Source: JACPIN01 sp964367085
GTDB taxonomy: Archaea > Nanobdellota > Nanobdellia > SCGC-AAA011-G17 > ARS1403
Assembly: GCA_964367085.1 (NCBI GenBank)
Contig: CAYIWL010000023.1
Span: forward strand, 1 to 11,733
Reading direction: 5' to 3'
Length of the DNA: 11,733 bases
The notes beneath the pieces were generated by a model. The model ran no database searches. It was not told the origin of the DNA and saw nothing but the letters and a program-made list of their open reading frames with translations. Positions within the stretch are counted from its first letter, which is position 1; each line of letters starts with the position of its first letter. Below, in pieces: positions 1-5,421 of this stretch. Position numbers and translations under genes: made by a program.

Positions 1-1678
1 ACTTCATCCACATCTTCATTTCGCGAAGCTGTTTTATATCATTCTTGTAAAGTTCCCTTATATCGTGTATGTCGTAATAATCCATGATAATCCTGTCGAA
101 TCCAGGCCCCCATGCTAATACTGGAATATCTTTTCCTAATAGTGGAATAACTACTTCTGGTCGGAAAATTCCTGCGCCACCAAGCTCTAACCAAGTTTTT
201 TTAATTGGATGATAGAAATCTATTTCCAAATTTGGTTCGCAATAAGGAAAATATGCAGGACGGAAACGAACTTTTTCCCAGCCCATCTTCTTGAAGAATT
301 CCTTTAAATATCCAAGTAAATGCCGAAAATTAGCATTAGGGTCGATAACAATTCCTTCTGTTTGGTTAAATTCGAAACCATGGCTCCAGTCAACGGCTTC
401 ATTTCTAAAATTTCTTCCAATAGCAAAAAACTTTCCTCTTTTATTTTTTAATTTGTATAACGTTCTTGCAGATAGAACGGTTGTGTGTGTTCTCATCACT
501 AACTTTTTTGCTTTTTCCTCGTCCCATTTGTACTGCCAGCCCTTTGAAATTCCTGCTCCGTCTTCATGCATCTCCTTGATTTTTTTTATTAGCTCTCGGT
601 CTTCAATTTCCATTTTCCTATTTAGAAAGATACTATCTTGCAGATCTCTTGCCGGATGATCCTGCGGAGTGAAAAGTGCATCAAAATTCCAGAAACTCGT
701 ATTTATTATCTGGCCTTCCATCTCTTCAAAGCCCATATCCATCCAGACCCTTTTAGCATAATCGATTGCTTGATTCACAAAATGCCTTTTCCCAGGATAA
801 ATTTTTGGAACGTTAAGAGAAACATCATACCTTCTAAATTTTTTATTCTTCCAGCTCCCTTTTACTAGAATTTCTGGCGTTAAAGTTTCAATTAGACTCA
901 GATTTAGGTTTTCTTTGCTAATCTTTTCTCCTATTTCTGTGAGAGTTACTTCTATATCCTTCTTGATGCTTATTTCTAAGATGTCTTTTCTGTTTTTTAA
1001 CTCATGCAAAATTTTTTTTTCTTTATCATCCAATTTTGAAACCTTTCTTGGAAGTGATTTTAGGAGGTTAGCAACATCGGAAAAACTTTCTTTTTTCAGC
1101 CTCTTGATTTCCTTTCCGATTTCAATTAGATTATTCTTCTTTAGATATCCTAAGCAGAAATGGATTTCATCCTGATCCAAACCAGCTTTACTCATGATGC
1201 TTTTTATCTCCAGTGGTTTGTCTAAAACTTCAAGAAATCTTTTTTCAGGAAGGTCTTCTTTTTCATACTTTTCTCCGTTTGACTTTAAAGTTATAATTTC
1301 TTTTGTTTCTTTTTTTTGCTTCAGGATATTTTTATTCTCTAGCCACTGTAAAGCCCTTATGACTTCAACCTCAGCCATGCCTGTTTTTTTGATAATTTTT
1401 TCAATACTTTTTAAGCCGGCGAAAGGCAGGACTTTTCTTTCAAGCGGATGGAGGCTTTCAATTATCTTTTCATACTCTGTAGGTTTTTCATTTTTAAGAA
1501 TCGCTTTGTCAGTTTGCTTGATCTCTTTCAAGAATTCATCTTCAATGTCTTTAATGTTTTTAGGCAGTTCTTTACCGATGTATTTTGCCCTTTTAACAAA
1601 CTTATCCCCTTCTCTAACTGTATGGAATAAATACCAGTATTCCTGGCCTTTTATCTTTACTTTCTTTCTGTAAACCAT
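1..1678 (-). CDS. pheS: Phenylalanine--tRNA ligase alpha subunit, archaeal type (3' end cut by window edge)
   Basis: Charges tRNA-Phe with phenylalanine as the alpha chain of the cytosolic alpha2beta2 enzyme. I translated this frame by hand: 559 codons are open from ATG at 1678 to the left edge. A winged-helix DNA/RNA-binding part lies at about residues 72-215, with the typical stretch ERKVLPFAGLKSIEKI followed by ALQWLENKNIL. The class II catalytic domain follows: motif 1 region about 298-320, motif 2 around 417-441 (FAIGRNFRNEAVDWSHGFEF), the stretch WLELGGAGIFRPE (about 496-508), and motif 3 LAWGPGFDR (521-529). The family normally ends a short way after the stretch reached here, so only a few residues should be missing. 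Residues 1-66 are an extra N-terminal domain (see findings), making this protein about 60 residues longer than usual archaeal PheS (about 480-510). A TATA box at 1707-1716 supports the 1678 start. pheT is not in the window. Confidence 0.96.
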   Translation of the reverse strand, partial: MVYRKKVKIKGQEYWYLFHTVREGDKFVKRAKYIGKELPKNIKDIEDEFLKEIKQTDKAILKNEKPTEYEKIIESLHPLERKVLPFAGLKSIEKIIKKTGMAEVEVIRALQWLENKNILKQKKETKEIITLKSNGEKYEKEDLPEKRFLEVLDKPLEIKSIMSKAGLDQDEIHFCLGYLKKNNLIEIGKEIKRLKKESFSDVANLLKSLPRKVSKLDDKEKKILHELKNRKDILEISIKKDIEVTLTEIGEKISKENLNLSLIETLTPEILVKGSWKNKKFRRYDVSLNVPKIYPGKRHFVNQAIDYAKRVWMDMGFEEMEGQIINTSFWNFDALFTPQDHPARDLQDSIFLNRKMEIEDRELIKKIKEMHEDGAGISKGWQYKWDEEKAKKLVMRTHTTVLSARTLYKLKNKRGKFFAIGRNFRNEAVDWSHGFEFNQTEGIVIDPNANFRHLLGYLKEFFKKMGWEKVRFRPAYFPYCEPNLEIDFYHPIKKTWLELGGAGIFRPEVVIPLLGKDIPVLAWGPGFDRIIMDYYDIHDIRELYKNDIKQLREMKMWMK

Positions 1679-1691
1679 CGAAACCAAGGGG

Positions 1692-1706
1692 AGTTAATTA
1701 CCACAT
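1692..1706 (+). repeat. Repeat family A, copy 1 (AGTTAATTACCACAT), pheS promoter
   Basis: This is an exact 15-bp match to 2796-2810. It lies between the pheS TATA box and the pheS start, where a bound protein could block transcription. A diverged partner copy lies 30 bp further on, at 1723-1735. Confidence 0.6.
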
Positions 1707-1716
1707 ATTTATAAAT
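1707..1716 (-). promoter_or_regulatory. TATA box of pheS
   Basis: The palindromic ATTTATAAAT is centred about 33 bp before the pheS ATG, predicting a very short 5' UTR of roughly 6-8 nt. It sits between two GTTAWTTACCAC-like repeat copies (1692-1706 and 1723-1735), so a protein bound there would overlap the promoter. Confidence 0.6.
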
Positions 1717-1722
1717 ATTTCT

Positions 1723-1735
1723 GTTATATACCACA
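1723..1735 (+). repeat. Repeat family A, copy 2 (GTTATATACCACA)
   Basis: A diverged copy of the A repeat, sharing the TACCACA end. It is spaced 30 bp (about three helical turns) from copy 1 and lies just upstream of the pheS TATA box. Confidence 0.45.
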
Positions 1736-1756
1736 AGCATTTATGCAAATTTTAAA

Positions 1757-1792
1757 ATATCGGTTATAGTAAAATTAAGGTAATACCGATAT
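1757..1792. promoter_or_regulatory. Inverted repeat ATATCGGTTAT / GGTAATACCGATAT upstream of fic (candidate operator)
   Basis: The left arm ATATCGGT (1757-1764) is the exact reverse complement of the right arm ACCGATAT (1785-1792). The right arm runs straight into the fic TATA box. A further half-site ATCGGTGAT lies at 1803-1811, between the TATA box and the ATG. A dyad touching the TATA box suits a repressor site, and the Fic protein itself carries a C-terminal HTH, so autoregulation is plausible. Confidence 0.5.
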
Positions 1793-1796
1793 ATTT
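1779..1796 (+). repeat. Repeat family B, copy 1, upstream of fic
   Basis: GGTAATACCGATATATTT. It matches 2756-2773 at 17 of 18 positions, so the two copies bracket the fic coding region in direct orientation. Confidence 0.6.
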
Positions 1797-1800
1797 ATAA
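1791..1800 (+). promoter_or_regulatory. TATA box of fic
   Basis: ATATTTATAA is centred about 27 bp before the ATG at 1823. This predicts that transcription starts on or next to the start codon (leaderless mRNA). No Shine-Dalgarno sequence is present. Confidence 0.65.
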
Positions 1801-1822
1801 GCATCGGTGATTTAATAGATTT

Positions 1823-2749
1823 ATGCTGATCGAAAAAAAATTGTATGAAAGAATTCTGGAAAAGAAAAAAAAATTAGCTTCTATCAGGCCATTAAATAAA
1901 GAGCAGTTAATGTTGATAAAAGAGCAAATGGAAATAGAGTATGTTTACAATTCAACGTCTATTGAAGGAAATACCCTAAGCTTGAAAGAAACTAGATTAA
2001 TTTTAGAAGAAGGAGTGACAATATCAGGAAAGTCCTTAAGGGAGCATTTAGATGTCATCAATCAGAAAGAAGCAATATCGTGGATCGAAGAATTTATTAA
2101 AAACAAAACCAAAATAAAAGAGAGCGATATTTTAGAACTTCATAGATTAACATTAAAAGGTATTTCTAATTACTGGGCTGGAAAGTATAAAACTTCTCAA
2201 AACAGAATTTTAGGATCAAAATTAAAAACCACTCCGCCTTATAAAGTACATTCTGAGATAGATAATTTAGTTTACAAAATTGAAAACAACAGAGAATTTA
2301 ATACAATAGAGTTAGCAGCATATGCACATCACGAATTAGTCAAAATCCACCCATTTATTGATGGTAACGGAAGAACTGCAAGATTATTGATGAACTTAGT
2401 TTTGATGAGAGAGGGTTATCCGCCAATAGTTATTTTAAAAAAGGAAAGAAAAAAATATTTTGACAGTTTAGAAAAAGCCCATTTCGGGGATTTTAAAGAC
2501 TTCTTCAATTTTGTTGCGAAGGCAGTTGAAAGATCATTAAATCTATATTTAAATGCCCTAATTCCAACTACAAAAGACAATGAATTAATCCCTTTAAGAG
2601 AACTGGCAAAAGAAACAAAGTATTCTCAGGAATATTTGAGCTTGAGGGCAAGACAGAATAAACTAAACGCAACAAAAATCAATGGAATTTGGTATGCTTC
2701 AAGAGAAGAATTGAAGGACTATCAAGATAAAAAGTATCGGATGAATTAA
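1823..2749 (+). CDS. Class II Fic-domain protein (putative AMPylator) with C-terminal HTH
   Basis: Fic proteins usually transfer AMP from ATP to hydroxyl side chains of target proteins. The complete active-site motif HPFIDGNGRTAR is at residues 176-187, with catalytic H176 and phosphate-binding G181/N182/R184/R187. An N-terminal inhibitory helix motif (S/T)xxxE(G/N) is seen as STSIEGN at 44-50, with E48 as the expected self-inhibiting glutamate. This makes it class II and probably held inactive until released. Residues about 255-300 (LRELAKETKYSQEYLSLRAR, then GIWYASREELKDY) resemble the excisionase/MerR-like HTH seen in many CPR and DPANN proteins, so it may bind DNA. The TATA spacing supports the start. 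It is divergent from pheS, upstream of vapBC, and bracketed by B repeats. The target is unknown. No separate antitoxin gene is needed, because inhibition is in cis. Confidence 0.92.
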   Translation: MLIEKKLYERILEKKKKLASIRPLNKEQLMLIKEQMEIEYVYNSTSIEGNTLSLKETRLILEEGVTISGKSLREHLDVINQKEAISWIEEFIKNKTKIKESDILELHRLTLKGISNYWAGKYKTSQNRILGSKLKTTPPYKVHSEIDNLVYKIENNREFNTIELAAYAHHELVKIHPFIDGNGRTARLLMNLVLMREGYPPIVILKKERKKYFDSLEKAHFGDFKDFFNFVAKAVERSLNLYLNALIPTTKDNELIPLRELAKETKYSQEYLSLRARQNKLNATKINGIWYASREELKDYQDKKYRMN

Positions 2750-2755
2750 AAAATA

Positions 2756-2773
2756 GGTTATACCGATATATTT
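2756..2773 (+). repeat. Repeat family B, copy 2, just after fic
   Basis: GGTTATACCGATATATTT begins 6 nt after the fic stop codon and differs from copy 1 (1779-1796) at one base. No start codon lies at promoter distance downstream, so the TATA-like tail here is probably not a promoter for a gene. Confidence 0.6.
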
Positions 2774-2795
2774 GAATGATTAAGAATTCAAAAAT

Positions 2796-2810
2796 AGTTA
2801 ATTACCACAT
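2796..2810 (+). repeat. Repeat family A, copy 3 (AGTTAATTACCACAT), vapBC promoter
   Basis: Exact 15-bp match to 1692-1706 in the pheS promoter. It lies about 35 bp upstream of the vapB TATA box and is paired with another copy 29 bp downstream. Confidence 0.6.
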
Positions 2811-2825
2811 GATAAAATAAAACAG

Positions 2826-2837
2826 ATTAATTACCAC
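2826..2837 (+). repeat. Repeat family A, copy 4 (ATTAATTACCAC)
   Basis: Shares TTAATTACCAC with copies 1 and 3. It ends 7 bp before the vapB TATA box, a position where a bound protein could contact or exclude TBP/TFB. Confidence 0.55.
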
Positions 2838-2844
2838 CAAAACA

Positions 2845-2852
2845 TTTATATA
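2845..2852 (+). promoter_or_regulatory. TATA box of vapBC
   Basis: TTTATATA is centred about 28 bp before the ATG at 2877 but only about 16 bp before the ATG at 2865. The spacing found at other genes in this window therefore favours 2877 as the translation start. Confidence 0.6.
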
Positions 2853-2862
2853 TGAGTACTCA
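2853..2862. promoter_or_regulatory. Perfect palindrome TGAGTACTCA between TATA box and vapB start
   Basis: A 10-bp perfect palindrome directly abuts the TATA box, followed by a repeated ATGAG. VapB or VapBC complexes normally repress their own promoter through palindromes, so this is a good candidate autoregulatory operator. That role is inferred. Confidence 0.4.
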
Positions 2863-2876
2863 GTATGAGCACCCAT

Positions 2877-3143
2877 ATGGTAAATATAAACATTTCAATT
2901 AAGAAAGAAGCGTATGATTTCTTGAAAGGCTTTAAGACTAAAGATAAAAGTTTCTCTGATGTAATTCTTGGATTTAAAGAAAACGGATATAAGAAAGGAG
3001 ACGCCAAGGCTTTGCTGAGATTTGCCGGCGCTCTAAAACATGTTGACTGGGATGGGAGGGAAAAAATGATGAAAGAACTAAGAAGAGATTTTGATGAAAG
3101 GATAGAAGAGACTACAAGATACATGGAGAAATCTCGTAAATGA
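2877..3143 (+). CDS. vapB: VapB-type antitoxin
   Basis: Antitoxin of a type II toxin-antitoxin pair. It would bind and silence the PIN-domain toxin encoded directly downstream and probably repress its own promoter. The 88-residue product starts MVNINISIKKEAYDFLKGFK and continues KSFSDVILGF. This is the short beta strand plus KxSFSDVI pattern of the archaeal VapB family (PF02697-like ribbon-helix-helix N-terminus). It is followed by a charged helical tail (DWDGREKMMKELRRDFDERI) of the kind that wraps the toxin. Its stop codon overlaps the vapC start by 4 nt (ATGA), typical of TA operons. A longer in-frame start at 2865 would add four residues (MSTH); the TATA spacing favours 2877. Confidence 0.85.
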   Translation: MVNINISIKKEAYDFLKGFKTKDKSFSDVILGFKENGYKKGDAKALLRFAGALKHVDWDGREKMMKELRRDFDERIEETTRYMEKSRK

Positions 3144-3532
3144 TTGGTCTAGATACTTCTGCTCTTATTGATTTATTTAAAAATGATTCAAAAATTAAAT
3201 CTTTTTTAGAAAATACAAAGGATCAAATTTCAACTACAATGGTCAACACATTTGAGTTCTATATTGGATTAGACCCGGAGAACAATAAACATCAGCAAGA
3301 AGAAACATGTTATTTAGAAACCCTTAAGACTTTGTATCATTTTGATATAACTATCCAATCATGTAAATATGCTTCTAGAATATTTTGGAGGTTAAAAAAA
3401 CAAGGTAAAATAATCAGTCGTTTTGATTGTTTGATTGCAGCCATTTTCATAGCGAATGGAGTTACTAAAATACTTACAAGAAATAAAAAACACTTTGAAA
3501 ACATTAAGGAATTGGAAATCATTGAATATTGA
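3140..3532 (+). CDS. vapC: VapC-type PIN-domain ribonuclease toxin
   Basis: A PIN-domain endoribonuclease; VapC toxins usually cut tRNA or rRNA in a magnesium-dependent way. The 130 residues open with MIGLDTSALIDLFK, where D5 is the first metal ligand. E39 (NTFEFYIG) and D96 (SRFDCLIAA) are the second and third acids. The fourth-acid region reads LTRNKKHF, with N115 where many family members have aspartate; asparagine is also common in this clade, so activity is still likely. Start and stop overlap with vapB implies coupled translation. A GGAG at 3125-3128 lies 11 nt ahead of the start. The gene meets the lipoprotein gene tail to tail, with 9 nt between them. Confidence 0.9.
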   Translation: MIGLDTSALIDLFKNDSKIKSFLENTKDQISTTMVNTFEFYIGLDPENNKHQQEETCYLETLKTLYHFDITIQSCKYASRIFWRLKKQGKIISRFDCLIAAIFIANGVTKILTRNKKHFENIKELEIIEY

Positions 3533-3541
3533 ATTGGCCCT

Positions 3542-4015
3542 TTATAATTCTTGTTTTACTCTTTCTTCAATTTTTTGCTTAAAGACTTGATATTCCTTTG
3601 TAGCTTCTTCAAGCCTTGTTTTTGAGACTTCAAGGGCTTTTTTAGAGATCTCATCTTCACTCCCATATTCTATTCCATTTCTATCTATAACTCTATATGA
3701 TTGATAAATGATTTTTCTTCCATCTTGATCGTAAACTTCATATCTGTCTACCTTTTGATCCCCAACAATCCCATTTTGATCCCAATCTAAAAACAATTTG
3801 GACAATTTTTCTTTGTCTTCTTTAGAATAAACTTCTAATATATCTGACGAACCTACAAATGTAAAGTACCCTCCATCAAAGTATCTAACCCTTTGTCCTT
3901 CAATTTCTCCGTCAAACAATAAATCTCCTCTATCTGCGCATCCTGCTAAAGATAATAAAGAAACTCCGATTGTCGCGCTTTTTTTAATTCCTCTTAAGAT
4001 ATTTCTTGTTTTCAT
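3542..4015 (-). CDS. Small putative lipoprotein
   Basis: A 157-residue protein of unknown function. It starts with a basic region (MKTRNILRGIKKS), a short hydrophobic stretch (about 12-24) and a lipobox-like LSLAGC with C26, so it is probably exported and lipid-anchored to the outer face of the membrane. The mature part contains DWDQNG at 77-82 and DQDG at 96-99. These resemble Ca2+-binding loop fragments but are not canonical EF-hands. A charged helical C-terminus (about 121-157) may form a coiled coil. It lies 10 nt downstream of the TrmB-family gene on the same strand, so co-transcription is likely. A weak AT-rich element (TAAATAGAAA, about 4034-4042) could be its own promoter. I recognise no family. 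Confidence 0.75.
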   Translation of the reverse strand: MKTRNILRGIKKSATIGVSLLSLAGCADRGDLLFDGEIEGQRVRYFDGGYFTFVGSSDILEVYSKEDKEKLSKLFLDWDQNGIVGDQKVDRYEVYDQDGRKIIYQSYRVIDRNGIEYGSEDEISKKALEVSKTRLEEATKEYQVFKQKIEERVKQEL

Positions 4016-4025
4016 TTCAGTTAAT

Positions 4026-4880
4026 TTAAACGTTTCTATTTACCGCTGGTGCTTTGCTAAATTTTCCTACTATCTTCCTTCCATCTTCCAACTTATCCCA
4101 GACCACATTGAAGAAATTGCTCAAGGCATTCGCAAAATATGGAGACTCAACCCAGATAGCTGCATCATATTCCTGATGTACTTCTTTATCATTCATTAGC
4201 ATAAACATAACTTTCTTGTTATCGACGATCATAAATCTAGAATTTATCCTTTGCGTGTTTCTTATCTCTGCAAACTTTGAAATTTCTTTAACAATATCAA
4301 TGTTTTCTTTAGTAATTGGAGCAACAATTTTTACACTTACTTTCTTCTGGCTTAAATTTTTAAGATTTTTTCTTAAGCAAGCTGCTTTTCTCAATAAACC
4401 TTCAGTTGTAGTTATAAGAATAACTTCTTTTTCAGCCTCGTTAAGCAAATAGTTTATGTGATTATTTATATTGTCTCTTCCTTTAATAGCTCCAGACAGG
4501 TCAGCAGGATCAACTAAGTTTATCCCATTATCGAATAATAATTTAAGTTCGTCAAATACTTTAGTACCTCTAACTTCCTCTAATTTCTCAAGCTTATTGT
4601 CTGCATGCTCCTTGATGTTTTTCTTTACTCTTCTTATTACCTCTTCGGGCTTTACAGCAAGGTATTTTATCGGCTTTCCTATTTTCATGATAACAAAGCT
4701 TTTCTTTTCTAAGGTTTCTAAGACGTCATAGCTTCTTGATCTTGGAACTCCGCTTATATCAGCTAATTCGCCTGCTGTTGAAGTTCCTCTGCTTAGCAAA
4801 GCTGTCCAAATCTTGACTTCATAAATATTTAAATTAAATGCTTGTCTTAATTTTGCCAGGAATGAATCTTTAACTATCAT
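4026..4880 (-). CDS. TrmB-family transcriptional regulator
   Basis: A DNA-binding regulator; characterised members such as TrmB and TrmBL1 control sugar uptake and central carbon genes in Thermococcales. Residues about 10-80 form the TrmB winged helix: NLNIYEVKIWTALLSRG, then TAGELADISGVPRSRSYDVL as the HTH, and a wing ending with IGKPIKYLAV. A helical linker (about 78-110) follows. The C-terminal part (about 125-265) contains IKGRDNINNHINYLL, EVILITTTE and RFMIVDNKKVMFML, matching the PLD-like effector domain of the PF11495-type regulators rather than an obvious sugar-binding domain. Its 284 residues are in the usual range. The TATA box at 4906-4913 supports the start. The ligand cannot be read from sequence. 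Its immediate downstream partner is the putative lipoprotein. Confidence 0.9.
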   Translation of the reverse strand: MIVKDSFLAKLRQAFNLNIYEVKIWTALLSRGTSTAGELADISGVPRSRSYDVLETLEKKSFVIMKIGKPIKYLAVKPEEVIRRVKKNIKEHADNKLEKLEEVRGTKVFDELKLLFDNGINLVDPADLSGAIKGRDNINNHINYLLNEAEKEVILITTTEGLLRKAACLRKNLKNLSQKKVSVKIVAPITKENIDIVKEISKFAEIRNTQRINSRFMIVDNKKVMFMLMNDKEVHQEYDAAIWVESPYFANALSNFFNVVWDKLEDGRKIVGKFSKAPAVNRNV

Positions 4881-4905
4881 ATTACTATCCCTATTAAAAA
4901 ATCCC

Positions 4906-4913
4906 TTTATAAA
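4906..4913 (-). promoter_or_regulatory. TATA box of the TrmB-family gene
   Basis: TTTATAAA is centred about 30 bp upstream of the ATG at 4880, predicting a 5' UTR of only a few nucleotides. Confidence 0.6.
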
Positions 4914-4923
4914 TCTTTCTATC

Positions 4924-4939
4924 TTCTACTACTGTAGAA
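4924..4939. promoter_or_regulatory. Dyad TTCTAC-N4-GTAGAA upstream of the TrmB-family gene
   Basis: Two perfect 6-bp arms flank TACT, starting 10 bp upstream of the regulator's TATA box and on the far side from its start. Its layout resembles the spaced dyads bound by Thermococcales TrmBL1 (TATCAC-N5-GTGATA), although the arm sequence differs. It could be the regulator's own site. Confidence 0.4.
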
Positions 4940-5006
4940 TAATAACAAAATTGAGAAACTCCCTCTTGTGAATTGAGATCTATGCAAACCCTCCTTAATC
5001 AAAATA

Positions 5007-5014
5007 TTTATATA
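5007..5014 (+). promoter_or_regulatory. TATA box of the coiled-coil/ATPase-N-domain unit
   Basis: TTTATATA predicts transcription starting near 5036-5038. That leaves a leader of about 10 nt beginning at the GGTGAT Shine-Dalgarno sequence (5037-5042), unlike the leaderless genes around it. Confidence 0.55.
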
Positions 5015-5036
5015 ACTCAAGCATACTTTAATATTA

Positions 5037-5042
5037 GGTGAT
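5037..5042 (+). promoter_or_regulatory. Ribosome binding site GGTGAT deciding a TTG start
   Basis: GGTGAT lies 4 nt before the TTG codon at 5047. The in-frame codon just before TTG is TGA, so no longer reading frame exists and the rare start codon is needed. Confidence 0.5.
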
Positions 5043-5046
5043 ATGA

Positions 5047-5421
5047 TTGCCACAGGTAAAAAAGACAGAAAAAGCAGATATTAAAGTCGCTGAAAAGGCA
5101 GAAAACAAGCCTTCTGTGCAGCAGTATTTAATCGATTCTAATATAAAACTTCAGCAAAAGCTAGTTGAGTTGATAGAGAGCAATAAAGAGGTTTCAAAGA
5201 ATCTTGCTTCGACTTCAAAAGAAATTCAATCAATGACGGATTTTTTTAAAGAAGCTGGCAAATATATGGTTGCGGAAACTGAGGATGAGAAACTAAAGCC
5301 TTTGCTTAATCGTATTTCAGACTTGGTTGAACAGAACAAGATGATAATGCGCAGCTTAATACTAATCCAGAAATATATTAAGGCTTCTCCGCCTGTACAC
5401 AAAGATATCTTTTCAGAATAA
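5047..5421 (+). CDS. Coiled-coil protein, TTG start, paired with secretion-ATPase N-domain protein
   Basis: A 124-residue soluble protein of unknown function. Residues 1-22 are lysine-rich and look flexible (MPQVKKTEKADIKVAEKAEN). Residues about 24-66 form a long amphipathic helix (QQYLIDSNIKLQQKLVELIE, then KEVSKNLASTSKEI). A second helical segment (about 80-112, LLNRISDLVEQNKMIMRSL) also has heptad character. The protein ends with a short tail PPVHKDIFSE. There are no membrane segments or catalytic motifs. The start must be TTG at 5047, because TGA immediately precedes it in frame and GGTGAT sits at the right distance. The next gene starts inside this stop codon (TAATG), so the two products are probably made together and may form a complex. 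That partnership is inferred. Confidence 0.8.
   Translation: MPQVKKTEKADIKVAEKAENKPSVQQYLIDSNIKLQQKLVELIESNKEVSKNLASTSKEIQSMTDFFKEAGKYMVAETEDEKLKPLLNRISDLVEQNKMIMRSLILIQKYIKASPPVHKDIFSE

Noticed and set aside
291..1673. Several plus-strand open frames across 291-1673
   Set aside because: They are antisense shadows of pheS, with Phe/Ser/Leu-rich low-complexity translations; the minus strand gives a full PheS.
1692..2810. The A and B repeats as ends of a simple block duplication or transposon
   Set aside because: The order is A-B-fic-B-A, all in direct orientation, which is not a tandem block duplication. There is no transposase, and the repeats sit at promoters, so operators are a better explanation.
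2846..3124. Minus-strand open frame opposite vapB
   Set aside because: Antisense shadow of a clear VapB antitoxin coupled to vapC.
5043..5084. ATG at 5043 as the start of the gene at 5047
   Set aside because: It is in another frame and ends after 13 codons. The TTG at 5047 has GGTGAT in front of it and an in-frame TGA just upstream, so TTG is the start.
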